Shown: positions 15,911-23,658 of the stretch, one piece after another
Layout of the letters: every line of letters begins with the position of its first letter
How positions within the stretch are numbered: position 1 is the first letter of the stretch
NCBI GenBank assembly: GCA_023436715.1
Contig: JAEZIJ010000187.1
Location: 10,156-74,155, forward strand
Origin: Acidobacteriota bacterium
GTDB taxonomy: Bacteria; Acidobacteriota; Terriglobia; Bryobacterales; Bryobacteraceae
DNA: 64,000 nt
Direction of reading: 5' to 3'
Notes under the pieces: model-generated
The model's database searches: none
Seen by the model: only the letters and a program-made list of their open reading frames with translations
Told to the model about the DNA's origin: nothing
Made by a program: the position numbers and the translations under genes

Positions 15911-16795
15911 TCAGGGCTGCGGCGCCGCCTTGGGCAGCGGCACGTACCCGCTCTGTGATACGGTCTTCTGGCCGGCCTCGGAGAGTACCCAATCCAGGTA
16001 CTTCTTCGTCTCGCCAGTCGGCTCGCCGGCCGTATACATCAGCAGGGGCCGCGCAATCGGGTACGAATGGTCGAGTGTGGTCTCGGCCGTCGGCGCTATG
16101 GCTTTCTCGCCCGCTTTCTTGGCCACACGCAGCGCCTTCACACCGGGCGTGGCATAGCCCATGCCGCTGTAGCCCATGGCTGCCGGCGTGTTCGAGATCA
16201 GTTCGACGCAATCCTTGGAACCGTGCATGTCGCGCGAGCCGAGTTTGAAATCGCGCCCTTTACCGAGAACCGCGTCCCGGAAATAGACATATGTTCCGGA
16301 GTTCGATTGCCGGCTCACGCGCACGATCTCGTCGATGCCGCCGGGGACCTTAACCCCGAGTTGGGACCACTTCGCGATCTTGCCGCCTTCGCCGTAAATC
16401 CCGGCCAACTGCTCCAACGTAATCTCGTTCAGCGGATTGTCCTTGTGGACAAAAACGACCAGCGCATCGTACCCCACCAGGAACTCGCGCGGAGCCTTTC
16501 CATTCTTCTTTGCGTGCTCCATTTCCTGCGCCTCGATCACCCGGCTGCAGTTCGCGATATCGACGGTCCCGTTGATCAACGCGGCTATGCCCGTGCCGGA
16601 TCCGCCGCCCGAAACCTCGACCGACACCGACGGGTTCACGCGGGCATACTCCTCGGCCCACGCCTGCGCGACGTTCACCATCGTGTCCGAACCGGTGTTC
16701 TGGATGATTGCCTTCTTATCTGCGTCCTTCGTGCGAGAACAACCTGTCACGAGCAGCCCAAGCACAACAAGTGCGGTGAGAATGGATTTCAGCAT
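15911..16795 (-). CDS. pstS: phosphate-binding lipoprotein PstS
   Basis: A 294-residue substrate-binding protein. It begins with a lipoprotein signal (MLKSILTALVVLGLLVTGCS; lipobox VTGC with Cys19 as the lipidated residue), so it is membrane anchored. Phosphate-contacting motifs are NTGSDTM near residue 33, VEVSGGGSGTGIAAL near 60 and SRQSNSGTYVYF. The protein should capture phosphate in the periplasm and hand it to PstC-PstA. It follows the PhoU-type gene by 17 bases in the same operon. Confidence 0.95.
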   Translation of the reverse strand: MLKSILTALVVLGLLVTGCSRTKDADKKAIIQNTGSDTMVNVAQAWAEEYARVNPSVSVEVSGGGSGTGIAALINGTVDIANCSRVIEAQEMEHAKKNGKAPREFLVGYDALVVFVHKDNPLNEITLEQLAGIYGEGGKIAKWSQLGVKVPGGIDEIVRVSRQSNSGTYVYFRDAVLGKGRDFKLGSRDMHGSKDCVELISNTPAAMGYSGMGYATPGVKALRVAKKAGEKAIAPTAETTLDHSYPIARPLLMYTAGEPTGETKKYLDWVLSEAGQKTVSQSGYVPLPKAAPQP

Positions 16796-16812
16796 TTTGG
16801 AATTCAGATTCC

Positions 16813-17946
16813 CTAGCCAGGTCTCTGGTCGGCGGACGACTGGCCGTCCCCGATGATGGCATGCACCAGATCGCGGATGTGATGGCTTAGCGACTGGTAC
16901 GCATTTTCGTACTCGGCCCGAATCTCCTCAGGCGTGCCACGCGCCTTGGATGGGTCGGGCACCGCCCACTGTAAGCCGAGAACTTTCGTCGGCCTCTGGG
17001 GAAAGGCCTTTTCGGCCTCCTTGGAGAGCGCCACCATGATTTGACATGCTTCCGACTGCAATGCCTGGCTGGCAGACCTCGAGGATTGGTGCGAAATATC
17101 GAAACCCTTCTCGGAGAGGAACCAGACGGTCCTCGGATCGGCCGCGCCGGCTGCCAGCCCCGCGCTGCCGAACCAGAACTTCTTTGCCCCCAGTGCGTTG
17201 CCGATCACCTCGGCCATCCGGCTGAGGCAACTGTTCGCATCGTCCACGAACAACACGCGGAATCCCTCCCGCGGCATGTGCCTCAGATACTCGCCGGTCG
17301 CGAAGTACAGAGCTTCCTCGCAGATGTTCGTGGCCTGGTCCGAAACGCGCTCGTACCGCCGGGCTACGGTCAGCAGGGGCGACAGCGCTTCCAGCGGCAG
17401 CCGGCCCTCCTCTCGCCACTCGAGCAACTCGTCGCTCAAGTCGTCACGCACCTGATTCACCCGCGGCTCGCTCGCCATTGTCGTGCGGGCGAGGTCCGGG
17501 TTCTTGTCCACAAACGCGTGTACCGCGTTGTGCAGCATCGGAATCGCGAGATTCGCGATTTCGTGAAAACGATCCTTGGGGATTTCGAGCGGCAGGTGGC
17601 TCACCAGCACGACCTGCCGGGCAATGCTCTCGGCATAGTCGCCCACCCGCTCCAGTTGACCCGCAACTTTACTCGCCGAGTACACGAACCGCAGATTCCC
17701 GGCCGCGGGCTGGTGCCGGATAATAAACTCCACACACAGCCGGTCCAGCTCGGTTTCCAGAGCGTCCACTTCCTGGTCCCGCAGGATCACAGAGTAGGCG
17801 AGCTGCCGGTCTCGCGTCAGGAATGCCTGAAACGCCCTCGTCAGCGCGCGCTCGTCAAGTGCAACCATTGCAAGCAGTTTGGCGCGTATGACGTCGATGT
17901 CGCGCTGCAACAGCGCTTCCAAATGGGGTGTGGGTGGTGATTCCAA
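16813..17946 (-). CDS. PhoU fused to a catalytically dead LMW-phosphatase/ArsC-like domain
   Basis: A 377-residue fusion. Residues about 1-220 are a two-repeat PhoU helical domain (VIRAKLLAMVALDERALTRA; VGDYAESIARQVVL; RYERVSDQATNICEEALYFA), the negative regulator linking Pst to the PhoR kinase. Residues about 228-365 have the LMW protein-tyrosine-phosphatase/ArsC fold: RVLFVDDANSCLSRMAEVIG and later WAVPDPSKARGT. In active enzymes the P-loop is CX5R. Here the nucleophilic Cys is Asp235 and the Arg is Leu241, and the later ArsC redox cysteines are also absent. The domain therefore cannot work as a phosphatase or arsenate reductase and may be a binding or protein-interaction module. The start is TTG, preceded by AGGA. 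The gene leads the pst operon, an unusual place for phoU. Confidence 0.88.
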   Translation of the reverse strand: MESPPTPHLEALLQRDIDVIRAKLLAMVALDERALTRAFQAFLTRDRQLAYSVILRDQEVDALETELDRLCVEFIIRHQPAAGNLRFVYSASKVAGQLERVGDYAESIARQVVLVSHLPLEIPKDRFHEIANLAIPMLHNAVHAFVDKNPDLARTTMASEPRVNQVRDDLSDELLEWREEGRLPLEALSPLLTVARRYERVSDQATNICEEALYFATGEYLRHMPREGFRVLFVDDANSCLSRMAEVIGNALGAKKFWFGSAGLAAGAADPRTVWFLSEKGFDISHQSSRSASQALQSEACQIMVALSKEAEKAFPQRPTKVLGLQWAVPDPSKARGTPEEIRAEYENAYQSLSHHIRDLVHAIIGDGQSSADQRPG

Positions 17947-17992
17947 TTCCTAAAATCCCCTTGCAGGGTCCGTTGGACACTCCAGAAGTGAA

Positions 17993-18023
17993 ATTATACG
18001 GTATTTTGGGACGCCGCCGTCAG
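17993..18023 (-). promoter_or_regulatory. candidate promoter of the phoU-pst operon
   Basis: A perfect TATAAT -10 box is read on the minus strand at 17998-17993, about 47 bases before the TTG start of the PhoU fusion. The best -35 is CTGACG at 18023-18018 with a long 19-base spacer, so the promoter may need an activator. No convincing PHO box could be assigned by eye. Confidence 0.5.
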
Positions 18024-18055
18024 GATTCTCCTTCCCCGGTCTACCCATCATCGGT

Positions 18056-18721
18056 TCACGGTACCAGAAGGGAAGATCCGCTCGGCGGCTCCGTGTGGAC
18101 GCCTTGAACCGGTCCGATCTGCTGTCGCAGGAAATCGATAAAGGCTCGCCCGCGCTTCCGCCCGTTGTTGAGCCTCAGTTCCACGCGTTGCAGAAATGCC
18201 AGGACGCCCAGAATTTCCACGTCGCGCACGGTGGTGATGCCGAACCGCTCGGCAGCCGCCCTGCGGAAGGCGTCCACTCCCTGCTGCACCCGCTCGTGAA
18301 CGCCCGCGGCCATCAGATTCGACGGCTTGCTGTCGTAATAGAGGCCGCTTTCAAGCGTCCGGTACGTCCGCACGAGGGAATCGAGCGCCTCGCGCACATC
18401 GTAATCCACAACCCCGGGGATGCCCAGGGCCACTTCGGCAAGCTCCCGCATCATCTCGCCGAGCAGCGCTCCGTGGTCGCGAAGGAACTCGTCCGTAATG
18501 CGGATATCGCTGTTGGGGATGGATTGCGGATCGAGCTCCGGCACCTTCTCGCGCAGGCGGGCCTCCTGGAGGTAAACGCAATCCAGCGGGCAAGCCACCG
18601 TATTCTCGCGCTCCGTACCGCAACACACCGAGCAGATCTCGCCCCCGACTCCAGGGCACATGCGGCGCGGGCGGCGCGTCTCGCAAATCTTACAGGTCAT
18701 AATGGAATCTACTGCCATCAT
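18056..18721 (-). CDS. cysteine-rich zinc-ribbon protein of unknown function
   Basis: A 221-residue protein I cannot assign to a characterised family. The N-terminal 50 residues hold eight cysteines (CKICETRRPRRMCPG, ICSVCCGTERE, CPLDCVYL) and look like one or two zinc knuckles. The rest (about 70-200) is predicted helical and contains no obvious catalytic motif. The true start may be the Met at 18700, just before TCKICETRR, because the first seven residues add nothing. It is divergent from a tiny gene whose start lies within about 5-27 bases, so the two may share a control region. Confidence 0.75.
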   Translation of the reverse strand: MMAVDSIMTCKICETRRPRRMCPGVGGEICSVCCGTERENTVACPLDCVYLQEARLREKVPELDPQSIPNSDIRITDEFLRDHGALLGEMMRELAEVALGIPGVVDYDVREALDSLVRTYRTLESGLYYDSKPSNLMAAGVHERVQQGVDAFRRAAAERFGITTVRDVEILGVLAFLQRVELRLNNGRKRGRAFIDFLRQQIGPVQGVHTEPPSGSSLLVP

Positions 18722-18726
18722 CGCAT

Positions 18727-18879
18727 ATGCCCCGAAGCGACCTGTTTCTCAAGGTTCAGATCGAACACGACGAGGACGAACGGCCCGAGCGGCTCGCCGA
18801 ACAGATCTGCCGCGCCATCCTCAAAATCTACGGCGTGCAATCGGCCGAACTCTCCAACTACGTCACCCACCCGGACTGA
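18727..18879 (+). CDS. small conserved-looking protein, 50 residues
   Basis: An ATG frame of 50 residues beginning MPRSDLFLKVQIEHDEDERP and ending AELSNYVTHPD. It is acidic, has no membrane segment, and reads as a short beta-strand followed by an amphipathic helix (ERLAEQICRAILKIYG). Codon use is like that of the neighbours, with G/C in most third positions. It is divergent from the zinc-ribbon gene. No function can be given. Confidence 0.6.
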   Translation: MPRSDLFLKVQIEHDEDERPERLAEQICRAILKIYGVQSAELSNYVTHPD

Positions 18880-18941
18880 GCGCTAACCGCGCGGAATTGC
18901 GCCTCCGGCGCAGAGGCGCACGTCTTCGATTCCCGGAGGCC

Positions 18942-20078
18942 CTACGCCTTCCCGAACGTCTGCTCGTGCGTGCGGCGCAGAAATCCGTCGGTCATACCGG
19001 CGATGTAGTCGCAGACAGCCCGGTGCGGCGGCTGGCCGTTCGACACCTCACGGTAGCCCTCGGGCAGGCGGTCGGGGCGCTCCAGGAAAAACTGAAACAA
19101 GTCGGCGATCATGCCCGCCGAATGCCGCCGCTCCTCGGCCAGCGCTTCGGAGAGATACACCCGGCGCCGCAGGAAATGCTTCAGTGCCGAATCCGTCTCC
19201 TCCGCCGCGGGCGTGAAGCGCGCCAGGCGCGTGGGATGCCTGCGCACGCCGTCGATGTCTTTCACGCCGGCCCCCTGAACTGCCTGCCGCGTGCCATCGA
19301 TCAGCCCCGAAACCAGCAGGTCGATCAGCCTCCTCAGGCTCTCATTGAACCGGATGCGCAGCGGGGCGCCGGGGAACTGCGTCTCGACCTCGGTCTGAAT
19401 CTCGCGGTATTGCGGGATATTCTCCGCGACGTCCTCCATTTCGAAGAACCGCGCCGAGAAAGCGTCGTCGAGGTCGGCTGTGTTGTATGCGATTTCGTCC
19501 GCCAGGTCGATCAACTGCGCTTCGAGCGGCGGCCGCTGCCCGGGAAGGTATTCGTCCAGTTCGGGGCACTCCCCAGGGGCGAAATCCCGCGAGTGCTTCG
19601 CGATTCCCTCCCGGACCTCAAACGTCAGGTTCAGGCCCGGGAAGCGCACGTATTTCTGTTCGAAGCTCTCGACTATGCGCAGCGCATGGAGGTTATGGTC
19701 GAACCGCTCCCCGAAACGGCTCATCTGGCGATGGAGTTCATCCTCGCCTGCGTGCGCAAATGGGGGATGGCCGATATCGTGGGCCAGCGCGAGCGCCTCG
19801 GTCAGGTCTTCATCCAATCCGAGCACGCCGGCTACTGTGCGCGCGATCTGCGCCACCTCGATCGTGTGCGTCAGCCGGTTCCGGAAATGGTCAGAGAGCC
19901 CCGCCGTGAACACCTGGGTCTTGTCTTCCAGGCGACGGAACGCCCTTGCGTGTACGATGCGGTCGCGGTCGCGCTTAAATTCGTTGCGGTATGCGTGGCA
20001 CGGCTCGGGATAGCGCCGGCCCAAGGAGCCGGCGACAGGGAACCGGACGTGCCGGCACAGGCCCTCAACGGTCGCCAC
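18942..20078 (-). CDS. dgt: dGTPase-like HD-domain deoxynucleotide triphosphohydrolase
   Basis: A 378-residue HD-superfamily dNTP triphosphohydrolase. The family motifs are in order: RDRIVHARAFRRLEDKTQVF, then RLTHTIEVAQIA (first metal His), ALAHDIGHPPFAHAGE (the HD pair), HNLHALRIVE, and DLADEIAYNTADLDDAF with the last metal Asp. The enzyme hydrolyses dGTP or other dNTPs to deoxynucleoside and triphosphate in the cytoplasm. Length matches the shorter dGTPase-like group rather than the 505-residue E. coli Dgt. It follows the TPR gene by 8 bases on the minus strand, so co-transcription is likely. The exact substrate is unknown. Confidence 0.9.
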   Translation of the reverse strand: MATVEGLCRHVRFPVAGSLGRRYPEPCHAYRNEFKRDRDRIVHARAFRRLEDKTQVFTAGLSDHFRNRLTHTIEVAQIARTVAGVLGLDEDLTEALALAHDIGHPPFAHAGEDELHRQMSRFGERFDHNLHALRIVESFEQKYVRFPGLNLTFEVREGIAKHSRDFAPGECPELDEYLPGQRPPLEAQLIDLADEIAYNTADLDDAFSARFFEMEDVAENIPQYREIQTEVETQFPGAPLRIRFNESLRRLIDLLVSGLIDGTRQAVQGAGVKDIDGVRRHPTRLARFTPAAEETDSALKHFLRRRVYLSEALAEERRHSAGMIADLFQFFLERPDRLPEGYREVSNGQPPHRAVCDYIAGMTDGFLRRTHEQTFGKA

Positions 20079-20086
20079 AACCGGGC

Positions 20087-20791
20087 CTAGCGGGCGGAGG
20101 ACAGCCCGCCCGTTTTCTGTACGGCCACGCGACTGATGGCAGATCTCTCGGTCAGCAGCGGCGCGAGAAGCTTCCTGGCCTCGGCCGGATTGCTCGTCGC
20201 GATCAGGTCCGCGAGAGCGATCGTCGCCTGCTCTTTGGACACGAAGTCCGTCGGCTTTGCCATCAGCGAGCGGAGAAGGCTCTCGCCTTCGCCGGGCTTC
20301 CCTTGTGCCTTGTACACTTCGGCCAGCGTCAGCTTGGCCAGAGACCCGTAATTGGCGTTGCCCGAATCAATCACATCCTTCAGCCACTTCTCAGCTTCGG
20401 CAACCTTGCCCTGGTCGGCGGCATTCGTGCCCAGGTAGTACTCGGCAATGACCCCTTCCTCGCTGCCGGCGTACTTCGCGGCCATGTCCGCAAATGCTTT
20501 GCTCGCAGCCTCGTCTTTCGCCTGCTCGGTGGGGTAGGCGCGGATGAACTCGTTCGGCGCCGGGCCGACCACAGCCTGCTGGATTTCGAGCGCCGCGGTC
20601 AGAGCCTCCTGCCGTACGCCGTGCTGCTGCCTTCGATACGCGAAGAACGCGAGTATGGCGATCAGCACAGCCGCTCCGATCACGCTGTACCGGATAACGG
20701 CTTTCCGGTGCTCGGCTACGTATTCGACTGTGTGCTCGACTTCGAGTGCGAACTTGTCGCGCTTTAGCTCTTTACGGGTGATTCTATCCAC
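20087..20791 (-). CDS. membrane-anchored TPR protein (YfgM-like)
   Basis: A 234-residue protein with a short N-terminal cytoplasmic part, one membrane helix (about residues 35-52, VIGAAVLIAILAFFAY) and a periplasmic helical domain with TPR-like repeats (GVIAEYYLGTNAADQGKVAE, LAKLTLAEVYKAQGKPGEGE). This is the topology of YfgM, an ancillary subunit of the SecYEG translocon. It lies 8 bases upstream of the dGTPase-like gene. Function is inferred from architecture only. Confidence 0.75.
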   Translation of the reverse strand: MDRITRKELKRDKFALEVEHTVEYVAEHRKAVIRYSVIGAAVLIAILAFFAYRRQQHGVRQEALTAALEIQQAVVGPAPNEFIRAYPTEQAKDEAASKAFADMAAKYAGSEEGVIAEYYLGTNAADQGKVAEAEKWLKDVIDSGNANYGSLAKLTLAEVYKAQGKPGEGESLLRSLMAKPTDFVSKEQATIALADLIATSNPAEARKLLAPLLTERSAISRVAVQKTGGLSSAR

Positions 20792-20850
20792 GGAAACCTC
20801 TGGGGAGTTCTAATTTTAACATGAGGGGGCCGGCGACGCCGGCCCGCTTC

Positions 20851-21195
20851 TCACGCAAAACTGCGGACAGCCGTCGCCTCGGCGTCGAAAACGTCGAAGA
20901 CGGTGTAGAGCTTCGTGATCTGCAACAGATCGTGAACCCGCTTGGTCAGGTTGAGCAGCTTCAACTGCCCGCCCTGGTTCGCGACCGAGGTGAAGCCGGA
21001 GACCAGCTCGCCAATTCCCGAGCTGTCTATATACGATACTTCGGCGAGATTCAGCAGAATCTTCTTGCTTCCCTTCGCAACCAGTTCCCGGATGCCGTCA
21101 CGGAGGTTGCTGGATCCTTCGCCCAGCGTAATCCGGCCGGAAACGTCGATGACAGTGACATCGCCCACCTGGCGGGGGCTAAGTTTTGCGCTCAC
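20851..21195 (-). CDS. STAS-domain anti-sigma factor antagonist (SpoIIAA/RsbV-like)
   Basis: A 114-residue single STAS domain. DVSGRITLGEG and YIDSSGIGELVSG are the family motifs; the Ser in DSSGIG is the residue phosphorylated by the partner kinase. Unphosphorylated protein binds the anti-sigma kinase and releases the sigma factor. The gene sits 28 bases downstream of an RsbW-like gene on the same strand, forming a partner-switch pair. No sigma-factor gene is adjacent, so the target is encoded elsewhere. Confidence 0.92.
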   Translation of the reverse strand: MSAKLSPRQVGDVTVIDVSGRITLGEGSSNLRDGIRELVAKGSKKILLNLAEVSYIDSSGIGELVSGFTSVANQGGQLKLLNLTKRVHDLLQITKLYTVFDVFDAEATAVRSFA

Positions 21196-21223
21196 AAATC
21201 TATCCCTCCTGCAACTCTTTCGG

Positions 21224-21667
21224 TTATTGCTTGCTCACCAAACGCTTGACCAGCTTCACTTCAGTGCCGCCCGGGGTCCGCCGGTGAACCTCAAACTCAT
21301 CCATGAACGCCCGGATCAGGAAAATGCCCCGGCCGGACTGCTGTAAAAGATTGTCTTCGGCCAGCGGATCGGGGATGGCCTTCATGTCAAACCCTTCGCC
21401 CTCGTCACCGACAGTCACCGTCAGGCAGTCGCCGCTCCCGGAAACCCCCAGGTGGACCTTTTTTCTGGCGTTGTACCTGTTGCCGTGTACGACCGCATTC
21501 ACGACCGACTCCCGCACTGCCATCCCGATCTTGTGGAGGTCTTCCTCGGAGAAGCCGATCCGCTCGGCCACACCGAGCGCCACTTTCTCGGCTTCATCGG
21601 CGCTCTCCAGGACGGAATTCAGTACCCGGTCCACTCTGTCGTTCCCGCAGCTCGTATTATCCGCCAT
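21224..21667 (-). CDS. RsbW/SpoIIAB-like anti-sigma factor serine kinase
   Basis: A 147-residue GHKL-type ATPase. The N box (MAVRESVVNAVVHGNRY), the G1 box (VGDEGEGFD) and the G2 box (SGRGIFLIRAFMDE) are all present. Such proteins bind a sigma factor and phosphorylate a STAS antagonist; the likely antagonist gene follows immediately. The pair may alternatively control another output, as the sigma factor is not in the window. The 146 bases upstream contain no gene. Confidence 0.9.
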   Translation of the reverse strand: MADNTSCGNDRVDRVLNSVLESADEAEKVALGVAERIGFSEEDLHKIGMAVRESVVNAVVHGNRYNARKKVHLGVSGSGDCLTVTVGDEGEGFDMKAIPDPLAEDNLLQQSGRGIFLIRAFMDEFEVHRRTPGGTEVKLVKRLVSKQ

Positions 21668-21813
21668 AGGGGGTGCCGTCGTTTCCGCAACGCGTTGCGC
21701 GGCCTGACGAGGCTGAATCGAATCGTTAAGGTAGCAAAATCAAACAGAAAAGGCAAAGGTGACTTAAGATCCGAGGCTTATGGAATGTGCGGAGACGGCG
21801 GTTTTCGTGGCCG

Positions 21814-22218
21814 TCAGTTGGCGCTGTCGGCCCGTTCGGACTGAGGACGGAAAAGCAGACCCGACCAACCTTCCGAGAGCACGATCGAATTGGCCGGGTT
21901 GTGCGCGAGGTACTTCACGCTTACGGGGCGCCCGATAAGCGTTTCCGGCGCGGGCGGCAGCAGGTCGAGAACCGCGGACAGATCCTGAGCCGCCGAGTAG
22001 ATCACTCCGCTCACCGAGTATGTGTAGGAGAGGATGCCGTCGTTCAAGTCGGTGGTCGTACCGCTGGCCATCCGGCTCGAACGGCTCACCGCCACGCGCC
22101 GTTTCTGTTCCCGCGCTTCGGGAGTGCGCCGCGCCCCTGGCTTCACCCATGCCGCCAGCGCCGCTGCCCCGGTCACCACCCCGGCCGCCAGCGCCAGCAG
22201 CTTCCTGCTTCGCTTCAT
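21814..22218 (-). CDS. membrane-anchored protein of unknown function
   Basis: A 134-residue protein with an N-terminal hydrophobic segment (about residues 7-24, LLALAAGVVTGAAALAAW) and then an exported domain containing YTYSVSGVIYSAAQDLSAVL and GRPVSVKYLAHNPANS. That spacing resembles DUF3592-type domains, but the match is weak. It starts directly after the transaldolase stop, so it is probably translated from the same mRNA. No function can be assigned. Confidence 0.65.
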   Translation of the reverse strand: MKRSRKLLALAAGVVTGAAALAAWVKPGARRTPEAREQKRRVAVSRSSRMASGTTTDLNDGILSYTYSVSGVIYSAAQDLSAVLDLLPPAPETLIGRPVSVKYLAHNPANSIVLSEGWSGLLFRPQSERADSAN

Positions 22219-22881
22219 CTAGCTTCCCACCGGACTTTCCTGGAAAGCTTTATTGTAATCCTTCAGGAATTGCTCGAGCCCCTTGTCGGTCAGAGGATGA
22301 TTGAACAGCTTATCCAAAACGCCGAACGGCAAGGTGGAAATATGCGCACCCGCCCGCGCCGCTTCGACAATGTGCAGCGGCGAGCGGACGGAGGCCGCGA
22401 GCACTTGCGTCTTGTACCCGTAGTTCCGGTAGATCCCGACGATGTCGCGAACCAGGTCCATACCCGTCTGGCCGATATCATCGAGCCGGCCGACGAACGG
22501 GCTGACGATGTAGGCGCCGGCCTTCGCGGCCAGCAGCGCCTGCGCAGGTGAAAAGCAGAGCGTCACGTTCACACGGATTCCCTGCCCCGTAAGTGCCGCG
22601 GTCGCCTTCAATCCTTCTCGGGTCAGCGGGCATTTTACAACCACGTTCGGGTGAATCGCGGCGAGTTCACGGCCCTCCTTGATCATGCCCCCGGCTTCGG
22701 TTGTTACCACCTCCGCGCTGATATCCCCGTGGACAATCTCGCTGATGCGCCGGATCTGCTCCGCGAACGGCTTACCTTCTTTTGCGATGAGCGTCGGGTT
22801 GGTTGTGACTCCATCGACTACCCCCCAGTCAACCCCCTTCCGAAGCTCCTCGAGATTAGCAGTATCCAGGAAGATCTTCAT
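22219..22881 (-). CDS. transaldolase (TalC/fructose-6-phosphate aldolase subfamily)
   Basis: A 220-residue TIM-barrel class I aldolase of the short transaldolase type. Signatures are FLDTANLEELRKG, VDGVTTNPTLIAKEG, VVVKCPLTREGL, which carries the Schiff-base Lys, NVTLCFSPAQALLAAKAGA and AASVRSPLHIVEAARAGAH. It transfers dihydroxyacetone units between sugar phosphates in the non-oxidative pentose phosphate pathway; some members are fructose-6-phosphate aldolases. It is divergent from fliW with 87 bases between. Length is normal. Confidence 0.93.
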   Translation of the reverse strand: MKIFLDTANLEELRKGVDWGVVDGVTTNPTLIAKEGKPFAEQIRRISEIVHGDISAEVVTTEAGGMIKEGRELAAIHPNVVVKCPLTREGLKATAALTGQGIRVNVTLCFSPAQALLAAKAGAYIVSPFVGRLDDIGQTGMDLVRDIVGIYRNYGYKTQVLAASVRSPLHIVEAARAGAHISTLPFGVLDKLFNHPLTDKGLEQFLKDYNKAFQESPVGS

Positions 22882-22968
22882 ATTTTTACACTACAACCGA
22901 TCGTGGCCCCGTGAAACACGCCCTACAGATCCGCTCAAGAACTCTCGATATATTCCCGGAGCTACTGT

Positions 22969-23430
22969 ATGCGGACGTTCTCATCCAGAAATTTCGGGTC
23001 CATCCGGTACGAAGATGATGCGACCTTCACCTTCCCCGCCGGCCTCCCCGGTTTCGAACAGGAGCGGCGTTTCATCCCGATCGAGCACAAGGCCAGCAAA
23101 CCCGTCGTGTTTTTGCAAAGCCTTACGCGTCCGGAACTGTGCTTCATCACGCTCCCGGTGCTTGCGGTGAACCGGGACTACCGGCTGGCGATTTCCGCCG
23201 AGGATCTCCAGGCGCTGGGCCTGGCCGGCGATGGCCAGCCTTCGATCGGCGCCGACGTGCTCTGCCTCGCCATCGTCTCCGTGGCCGAAGGCAGGCTACC
23301 CACGGCGAACCTGCTCGCGCCGCTGGTGATCAACCTGAAAACGCGCCGGGGGCTTCAGGCCATCCAGGAGGAGTCCGCGTACTCCCACCAATACCCGCTG
23401 CTCGCACAGCCGGAGGGGGAATGCTCGTAA
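22969..23430 (+). CDS. fliW: flagellar assembly factor FliW
   Basis: A 153-residue FliW. Recognisable parts are FTFPAGLPGFEQERRFIPIE near residue 20 and the later TANLLAPLVINLKTRRGLQ. In Bacillus, FliW binds both flagellin and CsrA, and flagellin release lets FliW block CsrA, which otherwise represses flagellin translation. The gene overlaps csrA by 10 bases, so the two are translationally coupled. A GGAG ribosome binding site sits 8-12 bases before the ATG. Together with the flagellin gene downstream it supports a FliW-CsrA-flagellin circuit. Confidence 0.93.
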   Translation: MRTFSSRNFGSIRYEDDATFTFPAGLPGFEQERRFIPIEHKASKPVVFLQSLTRPELCFITLPVLAVNRDYRLAISAEDLQALGLAGDGQPSIGADVLCLAIVSVAEGRLPTANLLAPLVINLKTRRGLQAIQEESAYSHQYPLLAQPEGECS

Positions 23431-23654
23431 TCCGCCGCCGTGCCGGAGAGTCTGTGCTGATCGGAGACGACGTCGAGGTCCGCGTCACCGAGATCGGGCC
23501 TACGCGCGTCAAATTGTGCATTTTGGCGCCTAAAGAGGTGCTTATTGTGCGCAAAGAGGTCCAACTTACGCGCGAGGAGAACATAGCGGCCGCTCGGCCG
23601 CTCGCTCCCGCCGAGCTGATGGGGTTCGCCGCCAGGTTGCGGCGTGAGGAGTGA
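23421..23654 (+). CDS. csrA: carbon storage regulator CsrA
   Basis: A 77-residue RNA-binding protein. It has MLVIRRRAGESVLIGDDVEV, VKLCILAPKEVLIVRKEV and a C-terminal helix; the RNA-contacting Arg of VRKE is present. CsrA dimers bind GGA motifs in mRNA leaders, often over the ribosome binding site. It starts inside the end of fliW. The flagellin leader about 11 kb downstream contains two GGA sites in suitable context. At 77 residues it is somewhat longer than E. coli CsrA, the extra residues being at the C-terminus. Confidence 0.95.
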   Translation: MLVIRRRAGESVLIGDDVEVRVTEIGPTRVKLCILAPKEVLIVRKEVQLTREENIAAARPLAPAELMGFAARLRREE

Positions 23655-23658
23655 CTCG

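Noticed and set aside
16813..17222. Arsenate reductase or protein-tyrosine phosphatase activity in the PhoU fusion
   Set aside because: The P-loop Cys and Arg are Asp235 and Leu241, and the redox cysteines of ArsC are missing.
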